21,201 nt of DNA from Candidatus Gastranaerophilales bacterium (GTDB lineage Bacteria; Cyanobacteriota; Vampirovibrionia; Gastranaerophilales; Gastranaerophilaceae), in the NCBI GenBank assembly GCA_944323495.1, contig CALUSZ010000171.1, positions 1 through 21,201 on the forward strand. Reading direction: 5' to 3'. Below are positions 13,872 through 21,201 of the stretch, one piece after another. Below the pieces are notes generated by a model. The model saw nothing but the letters and a program-made list of their open reading frames with translations. It was not told where the DNA came from and made no database searches. A program made the translations under genes and the position numbers. The number at the start of each line of letters is the position of its first letter. Positions within the stretch are counted from its first letter, which is position 1.

Positions 13872-14443
13872 TTTATTAAAGTGTGCGTCATATGTATTGG
13901 CGCAACCAGAACAACAATTAAATTTGCCCCGGATGCAACAGTTACATGTTCTCCCATTTTCCTTACGCCGGCTGGAACACATTGCAGAACCCCCATAGCT
14001 CTAAACATTGTCCATCTCTGATAATGAGGCATTCTTATATATTTAGCAGGTGCGGTTAGCTCCCCGCCTATTGTATTATTATTTGGTGTATATATATACG
14101 ATTTTATTGGAATTTCAAATCCGTCAGGAAGGTACATTTTATTGATATAAACTCTCATTGCAGCATTTGTCCCGATAATAGGTTCATTCTTCTTATCAAT
14201 GTAGCCAGTAAGCTTTGTACCTTCAGGAATAATATTTTTATCATACATAAATATATCTGATGTTGTAATAAAACTTACACTATCTCCTTCTTCACAATAT
14301 GCAGTAGAAAATTCCTGAAGTGATATTACAGGAATATGAGTGCCTTCCGGTATATCAAATTCATCATAATCTCTCAAATTAACCTCTGAAGCAGAGGCCA
14401 AATTAATAAAACACATTAATAACAGTATTAAAAAGTATCTCAT
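13868..14443 (-). CDS. Secreted VirB10/TrbI-like protein, paralog of its neighbour
   Basis: The 191-aa product has a signal peptide ('FLILLLMCFINLASA', cleavage near residue 19). Its beta-rich region (about 31-130) aligns by eye with the 249-aa neighbour: 'IPEGTHIPV', 'GDSVSFITTSDIFMYDKNIIPEGTKLTGYI', 'MRVYINKMYLPDGFEIPI', 'NTIGGEL'. Where the paralog has a long glycine zipper, this protein has a shorter 'MGVLQCVPAGVRKMGEHVTVASG' segment, then 'NLIVVLVAPI', matching the paralog's final strand. ATG 14443 has no Shine-Dalgarno and lies 7 nt after a TATAAT box, so leaderless translation is likely. The function is unknown. Confidence 0.78.
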   Translation of the reverse strand: MRYFLILLLMCFINLASASEVNLRDYDEFDIPEGTHIPVISLQEFSTAYCEEGDSVSFITTSDIFMYDKNIIPEGTKLTGYIDKKNEPIIGTNAAMRVYINKMYLPDGFEIPIKSYIYTPNNNTIGGELTAPAKYIRMPHYQRWTMFRAMGVLQCVPAGVRKMGEHVTVASGANLIVVLVAPIHMTHTLIN

Positions 14444-14450
14444 ATCTTAT

Positions 14451-14478
14451 ATTATAATATTTAACGCCGAATTGTCTA
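14451..14478 (-). promoter_or_regulatory. Promoter of the 191-aa secreted protein gene, likely leaderless
   Basis: On the minus strand TAGACA (14478-14473) and TATAAT (14456-14451) are 16 nt apart. The -10 ends 7 nt before the ATG at 14443, so the transcript should begin at or within a base of the start codon. Confidence 0.6.
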
Positions 14479-14659
14479 TAATAACAGTAAAAATTTATAC
14501 TAAAAAACAGTTGTAATAATTTTTTGTTTTTGATAATTTAATTGTGTGTGTTTTATATTTTAAAACATTTTGTAAAATTATGTTAAGTTCATGACTTGAA
14601 ACTAGCAAAAATTAATTTTTTAGGGACTTTTAATATATAGAAGACCAGATGGGGTTCGT

Positions 14660-15736
14660 ATGATTAAAGCAGTAAATCTAGCAGACAAAAATAGTGTAAA
14701 GTTCGGAGCACAGCCTGATGAGAAAAAAGTAAGCCATCAGGAATCTAGAATTCTTCCTAATACTTTACAAACAAGAATTCATCAAAAATTCCATAAGACA
14801 ACAAATGCATTTTTAGAATACCCTATTAAAGGTTTGAAGGGAGATGTAAATTCAGATTTTTACGAATTTCTATCTATGGGTATAGTTCCTTATCTTGCAG
14901 GCAGTGCAATGTTTATGCTTATGTTCAACCTTATTGGCAAACTTGATCCGAAATCAAAAGTTCTTGCCGGAATGAACGGCAAAAAAATGGCACTTGGCGT
15001 TGTATTGTATGGTTTGTTTAAAACTCTTTCTAACGATTTAGTTACACGCCCTGTATATTGGGGTACCGGCGTTGATTTAGAGCTTCCGGTAGAACATATT
15101 TACTATCCACTCCCGACAAAACCGGGCGAATCGGCAGATATTATGCCCCAAATCCAGCAGAGAAAAGTTTTTGACAGCAGAGAGTTCTTCAGAAAAGACT
15201 TAATTCAAAAAGATATTGGTACTAAATATTATGATAATGTAGCTAAAAAGCTTGGCATGGGTGATAATTTAAATGACTCTACAACAGAAACCACTCCTAT
15301 TATTCAAAATATCGTTTCAATGACAAAAACTGCTAAAAGCTTATCTTCATATGCCTGGGCAGGTGTCGGCGTAGGTCTTGCTGTTCAAGACTCTTGGCTG
15401 GACTTCTTTGATGCGATAAAAAACAGAAAACGCCATATTGCAAAACCCGGCGAAGGCTTCTTTAACAAAATGGGAAGCAAAATGAAAAATGCAGGTTCCA
15501 ACATTGTTGATATTTCAAAAACATTCGGCAAATCATTCGCAAAATCCTGGAAAACAATGTGGACTGGAATGCCGGGTACATCAGGCTTTATGAAGCATAT
15601 GGGCAAAGCTTGGCTTCTATTCACAGGTGCATTAACTATCGGAAGTACTGCAAACGTTATATATAGGGCAAGACAAATGGGCAAAGCCTCAAAAAAAGAT
15701 GTTATAGATAAAAATAAAGAAAGTACGGTGATTTAG
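14660..15736 (+). CDS. Unrecognised 358-aa membrane protein, first of a three-gene cluster
   Basis: I do not recognise a family. There is no signal peptide. A polar N-terminus carries a short KFGA motif (14-17). Hydrophobic segments lie near 73-93, 109-123, 231-246 and 316-335, separated by charged stretches, with a basic amphipathic region at 252-300. 'GLFKTLSNDLVTRPVYW' (118-134) resembles 'ALFPKAFINVPSRIVHG' in the next protein, and 'QRKVFDS' (167-173) resembles 'RKKSVFQDS', so the two may be distant paralogs. The ribosome site before ATG 14660 is weak (GGGG at 14650-14653). The next gene starts 1 nt after this stop, implying translational coupling. Confidence 0.75.
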   Translation: MIKAVNLADKNSVKFGAQPDEKKVSHQESRILPNTLQTRIHQKFHKTTNAFLEYPIKGLKGDVNSDFYEFLSMGIVPYLAGSAMFMLMFNLIGKLDPKSKVLAGMNGKKMALGVVLYGLFKTLSNDLVTRPVYWGTGVDLELPVEHIYYPLPTKPGESADIMPQIQQRKVFDSREFFRKDLIQKDIGTKYYDNVAKKLGMGDNLNDSTTETTPIIQNIVSMTKTAKSLSSYAWAGVGVGLAVQDSWLDFFDAIKNRKRHIAKPGEGFFNKMGSKMKNAGSNIVDISKTFGKSFAKSWKTMWTGMPGTSGFMKHMGKAWLLFTGALTIGSTANVIYRARQMGKASKKDVIDKNKESTVI

Positions 15737-15737
15737 T

Positions 15738-18299
15738 ATGGCAATAAATCCGGTTCAAACAAATATAGAAAATACTAAGTCTCACAGACCTTACAAAGAT
15801 GCAAAAGGTGCTGTTAAAACAGACAACTGCCTAAAACCACTTCAGCCTCAAGGTCATTTAGTACACGATACTCTTTTATCAGTTCCCAAATTTTTCATTA
15901 AGGACATCGCTTATGATATGAAAGCTGTAAAAGACGGCTTTGCAGGAAAAGCTAACGACCACCAGACAGGACGTCTTAATGATGTCGGTCTAAAAGTCGG
16001 CGGTATCGGAATTGCAACATATCTTGCATCAAGAACTACAAATCCGATGTTTAGAATAATGGAATATGTAGGTTTAGGAACATTTTTAACATCTATGGCA
16101 CTATTCCCTAAAGCCTTTATCAATGTTCCATCAAGAATAGTTCACGGTTTTTCTATCGGAAAAGAATACATTGACGATCAGGGACGCAAAAAATCAGTAT
16201 TCCAGGACAGCAACTATATTCCTTTTGATATGTACAGAGGCGAATACCCTGGCGAAAACTTAGAAATCATCGGTGACAGAATGGGTATCCCGAGAGGCCT
16301 TAAAAACAGAGACGAACTCACAAAAGAACAGATGAGAAAAATTGCAACCCAGAATAATACATTATGGATGTTGACAGCTGGTTTTGCAACCCCGGTTATG
16401 ACTGCACTTATTTGCTGCGGTTTGGAAAAACTCATTGCCCCGGCTTTAGAAAAAGCAAGAAATATGGAACATAATTCCCAAATAACCCATCTTCTTGCAA
16501 AAACTAATAAGATGCCGGAAAATCTTGCAAAGATTCCTGACAATAAATTAAGCAAACAGGTTTCTAAACTCTTGAATAACTACAAAAATAAAGAACTCCC
16601 GCAGGCTGAGTTTGATAATCTTGTTGATATCATTACAAAAGACCTTGATTCATATGCAAAAGAAGGTATTCAGGCTGATTTAAAAAATATTTTAATAAAT
16701 GAGAAAAAAGCTTTTGTTCTAAATGAAAAATCAGCAGAAGAGATTTCTTCTATGATAAAAGCTGGACTTCCTATGCAGAATAACAAGACTCTTGAAAAAG
16801 TATTTGTTCCGACTGCAGACGAACTTAAGAACATTTTTAAAGAAAATGAGCGCATAACTCCTGAAGAATTACAGAATATAAAAGGCAAAATTAAAGAATT
16901 ATTCGACAAAAAGATTGCAAATGAACCTAAAGAAATGCAGGATTATTTAAAATCTATAAGAAATAATGTTGTAGAAAAGATTTCCAAAAAAATTCAGGAA
17001 AAACCTTCAAGACTCGTTAGTGAAGCTGATATCAAAGATATTACAAATCTTGCAAAAGTTATGGGTGAGTTCAAAGCTAATGCAAAGGCTCTGGATAAAA
17101 ACAAAGTATTTAAAATAGGATATGCTCCTGAAACAGTACTTGCACGTTCTTATGGAAACTTTGAAAGAACACTTCTTGATGTTCTTGAAGTAAAATATAA
17201 AGATTTAAAATCCATAAAAGAATCTAAAGAATATGCGCGTGAATTCCTTGACAAAAAATTCACAGAACTTGCAAAAGACACTGCTAAATATGAAAAAGCT
17301 ATAAATAAGCTTGGAAAATCTCTTGTTGATATGGAAATCAAGCTGAATGGAAAAAATGCAGACAGCTCACACCTGAAAGATTTAATTACAGCAATTGAAA
17401 ACAATTATAATAAAACTGCTAAATGCCTTGGTGAGACAGGCAGATTTAAAAATACAATCGATATGCTTGTTAAAGGCGATTTAGACAACTCAATAAAAAC
17501 AAAACAAGAATTATTCGATTTATTAGACGGTATAAATCCTGATAACACCTTAAAACTACATGGAAATGCGTATGCAAAAGCAAATGCAAAGGGTGTCGGC
17601 TCCTCTAAGAAAAATACTATAACTAACATCGTTGAAAGGTATCAGGGTGCTAAAGATTCTATGTTCAGAATGCTGCATGCTATGGATATTTATAAACGGG
17701 AAATTCCTGCTGATGAATACAGCAAAGAACTATTAAAGTCTGGTAAAAAAGTTCTATTAGGTTCAACCAATCCTGATCACACATTAAAACTTGATACAGA
17801 AATAAATGCCGAATTTTACAAAGATTTAATGGATAATATCTGGGACAGCGAAGGAGATAAACCAGCTATTAGAAATAATCTCAAAGCTAAGGGTAAAATT
17901 AATAAAGCAACAGAAAATGCCTTAAAAGAAACGAAAGGGCTTAAAAATGGTAATGTTAAAGAAAGACTTCAGTGGTATATTACAAGATTCAGAAACATTA
18001 TGGGCAATAATACCATAGACTTTACAAAACCAAGCCATAATCTGGACTTAGGAGCCCTTAGACAGTACTCTCCAGATACAAAGACAAGAAAAGCAATGTT
18101 TGACCTTGTTGCACAAGATCCTATCGATTTTATACAAAAGGCCTCAACAAGAAGATACAATAATCAGAGATGGGCTAGAGTTGCGTCTTCAATCTTAGGA
18201 ACAGTCCTCGGAGTAACACTTCTTGCACAGGTTTGTTTCGGAAAGATAAAGAACCCCCACAATTTAAAGAAGCAGGTGAACGATGATAAGACTATCTAA
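15738..18299 (+). CDS. Unrecognised 853-aa membrane-anchored helical protein
   Basis: No family is recognised. The N-terminal 235 residues hold hydrophobic segments (about 87-98, 110-124 and 209-233). Between them is a soluble loop with 'PSRIVHGFSIGKEY' and 'QDSNYIPFDMYRGEYPG'. From about 240 to 810 the protein is a long Lys/Glu-rich, mostly helical region with coiled-coil character ('EEISSMIKAGLP', 'KKIQEKPSRLVSEADIKDI', and others). A last hydrophobic helix (about 815-835) and a short basic tail end it. So both ends appear membrane-attached with a large helical domain between them. It starts 1 nt after the 358-aa gene and overlaps the GH13 gene by 17 nt, so the three are one translational unit. 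Confidence 0.78.
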   Translation: MAINPVQTNIENTKSHRPYKDAKGAVKTDNCLKPLQPQGHLVHDTLLSVPKFFIKDIAYDMKAVKDGFAGKANDHQTGRLNDVGLKVGGIGIATYLASRTTNPMFRIMEYVGLGTFLTSMALFPKAFINVPSRIVHGFSIGKEYIDDQGRKKSVFQDSNYIPFDMYRGEYPGENLEIIGDRMGIPRGLKNRDELTKEQMRKIATQNNTLWMLTAGFATPVMTALICCGLEKLIAPALEKARNMEHNSQITHLLAKTNKMPENLAKIPDNKLSKQVSKLLNNYKNKELPQAEFDNLVDIITKDLDSYAKEGIQADLKNILINEKKAFVLNEKSAEEISSMIKAGLPMQNNKTLEKVFVPTADELKNIFKENERITPEELQNIKGKIKELFDKKIANEPKEMQDYLKSIRNNVVEKISKKIQEKPSRLVSEADIKDITNLAKVMGEFKANAKALDKNKVFKIGYAPETVLARSYGNFERTLLDVLEVKYKDLKSIKESKEYAREFLDKKFTELAKDTAKYEKAINKLGKSLVDMEIKLNGKNADSSHLKDLITAIENNYNKTAKCLGETGRFKNTIDMLVKGDLDNSIKTKQELFDLLDGINPDNTLKLHGNAYAKANAKGVGSSKKNTITNIVERYQGAKDSMFRMLHAMDIYKREIPADEYSKELLKSGKKVLLGSTNPDHTLKLDTEINAEFYKDLMDNIWDSEGDKPAIRNNLKAKGKINKATENALKETKGLKNGNVKERLQWYITRFRNIMGNNTIDFTKPSHNLDLGALRQYSPDTKTRKAMFDLVAQDPIDFIQKASTRRYNNQRWARVASSILGTVLGVTLLAQVCFGKIKNPHNLKKQVNDDKTI

Positions 18300-20076
18300 C
18301 ATTACATCAACAAACTTTAGAGCTGCAAACAATTACATACAGGCTCCTGTAAAACAGGATAAGCCTGAAAATGAAGTACATGAAAAAAATGTTACTGATA
18401 AATACTTACAAAATCTTGCACTAATTAACACTGCAAGTGTTAAAAAAGTTGATTTATCTTCTAAATCCGAACTTCCTTATAAAAATAATCTCAAAACAAT
18501 GATTCAAAACAATAAATCTGTAATGATGGCAATTGTTCCAAGAACATTTACTGCAAAGGATATAAATGGTGATGATAAAGTTACATTAAAAGACGGTGAA
18601 AAAAACGGAACATTCCTTAGCGCAATTTCAAGGCTTGATGAATTAAAAGAGGACGGAATCAATACAATTCATATACTTCCGATTCACCCGCCTGGAAAGA
18701 AAAACGCACAAGGAACAGCAGGTTCTATATATGCCCCTGCAAAATATGTAACTGATGACGGACATCTGGCAATTGATTCAATGCTTATAGACAAAAATGA
18801 TCCGCGTTCAGCAGATGAACAGTTTAAAGCATTTATTGACGAATGCCACAAAAGAGATATCCGCGTAATGCTTGATCTTCCAAGCTGTGCATCTGTTGAT
18901 ATGTTTGAGGCAGAGCCTGCATTAATGGCATATGGAAGAAACGGAGAAGATAAAACTCCTCAGGGCTGGACTGATATCCGTATGTTTGAACCCTGGGCAG
19001 ATGAATCTCAAAGAACTTTAAATCCTAACTTACTTGAAATGCACAAGCAATATGTTGATGCTTGTATTGACTTAGGTATAGACGGAATCAGAGCCGACGT
19101 AGCCCGTGCGAAACCGCCTGAATTCTGGGATATATTAATCAAGCATTCTCATAAGAGGGATCCTGAATTTGGCTGGCTTGCAGAAAGCTATACTTATGAA
19201 TGTGCTTCTCCTATGATTAATATGCCTTATGACAGACCTGAACAATTACTTAAAGCAGGATTTGATGAATACTATGGACAGTATCACATTTTCCAAGATT
19301 GGAGCTCACAGGAATTTATTGATTATGTAAAATTTAATCTTGACCTGTCACATAAACTTCCAACCGGTAAAAGTGTTATAGGTTCATTCCTAACACACGA
19401 TGACAGCTCATCTATGATTCATGGCGGAGAAAATTTCTGTAAGATGACAACAATTTTGCAGTCAACAATTCCGATGTGCAACCCGTATTTTATAGATGGA
19501 TTCCAAACAGGTGATTATTACGACTATAAATATAGAGATACAGATAATACTGAAACCTGGACTGAAAAATATGATCTTGAAACAAAAAGTTTTTCTCCAA
19601 AATATGATATGAATGAACATAGGTACAGACTAGCTCTGTTCAACCTATCAAGACAGCCCGGCGGGAACTCTCCTGACATTGAAAGGGTTATGAAAGGTAC
19701 ACTCAAGATGAGACAGGAAAATCTTGATGTACTTGCTAATCCTAACAGCAGCTTTATTGAATTAGACAAACGGAACGATGAAAATGACCAGATAATCACA
19801 TATGCAAGACACAATAACGGACGCACAATTCTGGTTGTAGCAAACAAAAATCCGAACAGAAATGTATCAGGTACAATTGAAATTCCGGGGCTTAAAGCAG
19901 AACAAAAATTAAAAAATATGGTTCCTGAATATGGCGAAAAGAGTGAATTTCAAGTTAGTGCTGATGAACTAAAAGTAAACTTAGCACCGAATGATGCTTA
20001 TGTATTTGAAATTGATACTCCAAATATCGAAAAAGACAGAAAAGGACACGTATATAAACAAAAAATAAAAGATTAA
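18283..20076 (+). CDS. GH13 (alpha-amylase superfamily) protein, GlgE-like
   Basis: The 597-aa protein has a GH13 TIM barrel (about 80-480) and a C-terminal beta domain (about 500-577). The candidate nucleophile is Asp272 in 'GIDGIRADVARAKP', the acid Glu301 in 'GWLAESYT', and the last motif 'FLTHDD' (369-374). The match of 'IRADVARAKPPEFW' and 'LAESYT' to GlgE maltosyltransferase motifs suggests an alpha-glucan or maltose-phosphate enzyme, but the substrate is not settled. Region I reads 'MLDLPSC', without the usual Asn-His. 'DINGDDKVTLKD' (93-104) is a perfect EF-hand/dockerin-type calcium loop near the barrel start. There is no signal peptide, and the N-terminus has an NFRA motif (11-14). 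AGGTGA precedes ATG 18283. Confidence 0.82.
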   Translation: MIRLSNITSTNFRAANNYIQAPVKQDKPENEVHEKNVTDKYLQNLALINTASVKKVDLSSKSELPYKNNLKTMIQNNKSVMMAIVPRTFTAKDINGDDKVTLKDGEKNGTFLSAISRLDELKEDGINTIHILPIHPPGKKNAQGTAGSIYAPAKYVTDDGHLAIDSMLIDKNDPRSADEQFKAFIDECHKRDIRVMLDLPSCASVDMFEAEPALMAYGRNGEDKTPQGWTDIRMFEPWADESQRTLNPNLLEMHKQYVDACIDLGIDGIRADVARAKPPEFWDILIKHSHKRDPEFGWLAESYTYECASPMINMPYDRPEQLLKAGFDEYYGQYHIFQDWSSQEFIDYVKFNLDLSHKLPTGKSVIGSFLTHDDSSSMIHGGENFCKMTTILQSTIPMCNPYFIDGFQTGDYYDYKYRDTDNTETWTEKYDLETKSFSPKYDMNEHRYRLALFNLSRQPGGNSPDIERVMKGTLKMRQENLDVLANPNSSFIELDKRNDENDQIITYARHNNGRTILVVANKNPNRNVSGTIEIPGLKAEQKLKNMVPEYGEKSEFQVSADELKVNLAPNDAYVFEIDTPNIEKDRKGHVYKQKIKD

Positions 20077-20095
20077 GGCAAACATTAAATAAACA

Positions 20096-20117
20096 AAAAC
20101 CGGCATCAGCCGGTTTT
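20096..20117. terminator. Bidirectional intrinsic terminator
   Basis: AAAACCGGC (20096-20104) and GCCGGTTTT (20109-20117) pair around an ATCA loop. There is a T run on the plus side and, read on the minus strand, another. It serves both the GH13 cluster and the convergent acetyltransferase gene. Confidence 0.9.
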
Positions 20118-20118
20118 A

Positions 20119-20670
20119 TTATTGTTCAATGGTTTTTATAACTTTTGCCGGATTTCCTACCGCCAAAGAATTTTCAGGAATATCTTTTGTAACAACCGCA
20201 CCTGCACCTATTACACACCCGTCACCTATTGTAACCCCAGGTAAAAGTATAACACTGCCTCCGAGCCAGCAGTTTTTACCAACAGTTATCGGCTTTGCAG
20301 ATTCTACAAAAGTGTTTCTGGTTTTGTAATCCAAAGGGTGAATCGGTGTATAGAATTGGACATTTGGACCGACAAAAGTGTTACTTCCAATAGTTACTTT
20401 TGCACAATCTAGAATTACACAATTAGCATTAAAATAAACATTATCGCCTAATTCAGTATTACACCCGTAATCAAAAAACACGTTAGGCGTAATATAACAT
20501 CCACTTCCCATTTTTCCGACTACAGATTTTAAAATTTCTTCCCTTCTCCTCTCATCCCTTTCCTGGTTAAACTCTGTAATCAAATCTCTGGTTCTGTCTC
20601 TAAGACCGATTAAATACTCTGTCATAGGGAAATAATCATTCCCCTCTATCATTTTTTTATACTCTTCCAT
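20119..20670 (-). CDS. Hexapeptide-repeat O-acetyltransferase, maltose/galactoside type
   Basis: The 183-aa product belongs to the left-handed beta-helix acetyltransferases (Maa/LacA group), which use acetyl-CoA to acetylate sugar hydroxyls in the cytoplasm as trimers. It has an N-terminal helical part (1-50), imperfect hexapeptide repeats from about 60, the catalytic His111 in 'YTPIHPLDYKTRN', and the family ending 'WLGGSVILLPGVTIGDGCVIGAGAVVTKDIP...GNPAKVIK'. The length is normal. A strong AGGAGG lies 9 nt before ATG 20670. A TATAAT (20697-20692, minus strand) has no clear -35, so its promoter is uncertain. The sugar substrate cannot be told; proximity to the GH13 gene, on the opposite strand, is suggestive only. 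Confidence 0.92.
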   Translation of the reverse strand: MEEYKKMIEGNDYFPMTEYLIGLRDRTRDLITEFNQERDERRREEILKSVVGKMGSGCYITPNVFFDYGCNTELGDNVYFNANCVILDCAKVTIGSNTFVGPNVQFYTPIHPLDYKTRNTFVESAKPITVGKNCWLGGSVILLPGVTIGDGCVIGAGAVVTKDIPENSLAVGNPAKVIKTIEQ

Positions 20671-20703
20671 ACCCCCCTACCTCCTACTTTTATTATATCA
20701 AAA

Positions 20704-20733
20704 AAGGCGATTTTGATTCCTCAAAATCGCCTT
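20704..20733 (-). terminator. Intrinsic terminator of the 51-aa gene
   Basis: A 13-bp perfect stem (20704-20716/20721-20733) with a TTCC loop on the plus strand is followed on the minus strand by six T residues. It separates the 51-aa gene from the acetyltransferase gene, both on the minus strand. Confidence 0.88.
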
Positions 20734-20751
20734 AAATAAATCTCTTTCTAT

Positions 20752-20907
20752 TTAGCTCATATACGCCCCTGCCTGCTGTGCAGCATAACTCCATACATCT
20801 GTTTTCTGGAGCTTTTCGCGTTCTGTTTCCTGCTGGGAAACCCGCTGATTTTCTGCCCATAAAGGAAGCGTTCCTGTGTCTCGAACACCTTGAACATCGC
20901 CTGCCAT
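20752..20907 (-). CDS. 51-aa small hypothetical protein
   Basis: ATG 20907 is preceded by AAAGGA about 8-9 nt upstream, the frame runs to TAA 20754-20752, and its own intrinsic terminator follows. The product is polar, has no membrane segment, and has a helical Gln/Glu/Arg-rich centre ('NQRVSQQETEREKLQ'). The C-terminus is 'WSYAAQQAGAYMS'. I recognise no family. It is divergent from the GAPDH gene across a 210-bp AT-rich spacer. Start site, ribosome site and terminator together make it a likely expressed single-gene unit. Confidence 0.65.
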   Translation of the reverse strand: MAGDVQGVRDTGTLPLWAENQRVSQQETEREKLQKTDVWSYAAQQAGAYMS

Positions 20908-21041
20908 AATTTTGTCCTTTCTTTTATATCATCGTTTATATAACTTATATATTAATAAAGTTTTTTCTGAGACTCTAATTTCAATTTTTTGTATTTTTTT
21001 TACAAAACTTAATATTTTGAAAATAATTAATAATTCAAATG

Positions 21042-21070
21042 TTGATTAAGATTTTTGTTTGATTTAGGAT
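21042..21070 (+). promoter_or_regulatory. Putative GAPDH gene promoter
   Basis: TTGATT (21042-21047) and TAGGAT (21065-21070) are 17 nt apart. The -10 match is imperfect. The implied leader is about 40 nt, with AAGGAG before ATG 21118. Confidence 0.4.
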
Positions 21071-21117
21071 AAAGATGTTAAGAGAAATAATTTTACTGAT
21101 AAGAAGGAGTGAAAATT

Positions 21118-21201
21118 ATGGTAAAAGTAGCAATTAACGGATTCGGCAGAATTGGCCGTAACACTTTAAGAGCAGCAATCAGAGAAGGTATCTTCAATGA
21201 A
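21118..21201 (+). CDS. gap: Glyceraldehyde-3-phosphate dehydrogenase, N-terminal part
   Basis: The 28 codons present encode 'VKVAINGFGRIGRNTLRAA', the NAD-binding Rossmann start of GAPDH with the GxGxxG-type loop. It is cut by the window end. AAGGAG at 21104-21109 precedes ATG 21118. The enzyme oxidises glyceraldehyde 3-phosphate in glycolysis. Whether it is the NAD- or NADP-preferring type cannot be seen in this fragment. Confidence 0.95.
   Translation, partial: MVKVAINGFGRIGRNTLRAAIREGIFNE

Noticed and set aside
16214..16555. 113-codon minus-strand frame inside the 853-aa gene
   Set aside because: It is a shadow of the plus-strand gene with hydrophobic antisense composition and no start context.

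Overview
The window is AT-rich and bacterial. Its genes suggest a diderm (Gram-negative-type) bacterium. There is a TonB/ExbB/ExbD envelope energy module, and the long hypothetical proteins and short N-terminal 'xFGA/NFRA' tags resemble what I recall from gut Melainabacteria (Gastranaerophilales, the non-photosynthetic sister group of Cyanobacteria). That lineage is an inference from gene style, not a search result.

Layout. Positions 1-592 have no convincing gene. They hold a GC-richer hairpin-rich block with a perfect 19-bp inverted repeat, an AT-rich stretch with a start-less signal-peptide-like reading frame, then a strong promoter and an intrinsic terminator directly in front of rimP. rimP-nusA (593-2326) follow, then a 13-bp hairpin and a tRNA-Arg(CCG). 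Next come a GAF-like/GGDEF/degenerate HD-GYP signalling protein (2510-4402), a PadR-like regulator overlapping a PDZ-radical SAM DUF512 protein (4433-6200), an 80-aa FliE-like small protein and a 47-aa small protein (6337-6740), and the clamp-loader genes holA-holB (6748-8539).

On the minus strand, read from 14443 down to 8536, lies an envelope block: two paralogous secreted proteins with a VirB10/TrbI-like beta pattern, a TonB-like protein with a long low-complexity linker, an exported protein with two TonB C-terminal-like modules, ExbB, two ExbD proteins and a polytopic membrane protein. On the plus strand, 14660-20076 is a tight three-gene cluster: two unrecognised membrane proteins (358 and 853 aa) and a GlgE-like GH13 protein. 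The window ends with a hexapeptide acetyltransferase and a 51-aa small gene (both minus strand) and the start of a GAPDH gene.

Themes worth attention. The three-gene membrane/GH13 cluster with N-terminal tags is the best candidate for an undescribed system. The envelope block pairs one ExbB with two ExbDs and a detached double TonB_C protein. Three genes (padR-like, holA and the 191-aa secreted protein) have a -10 box 6-7 nt before the start codon and probably give leaderless mRNAs. rimP-nusA has an attenuator-like terminator in its short leader.
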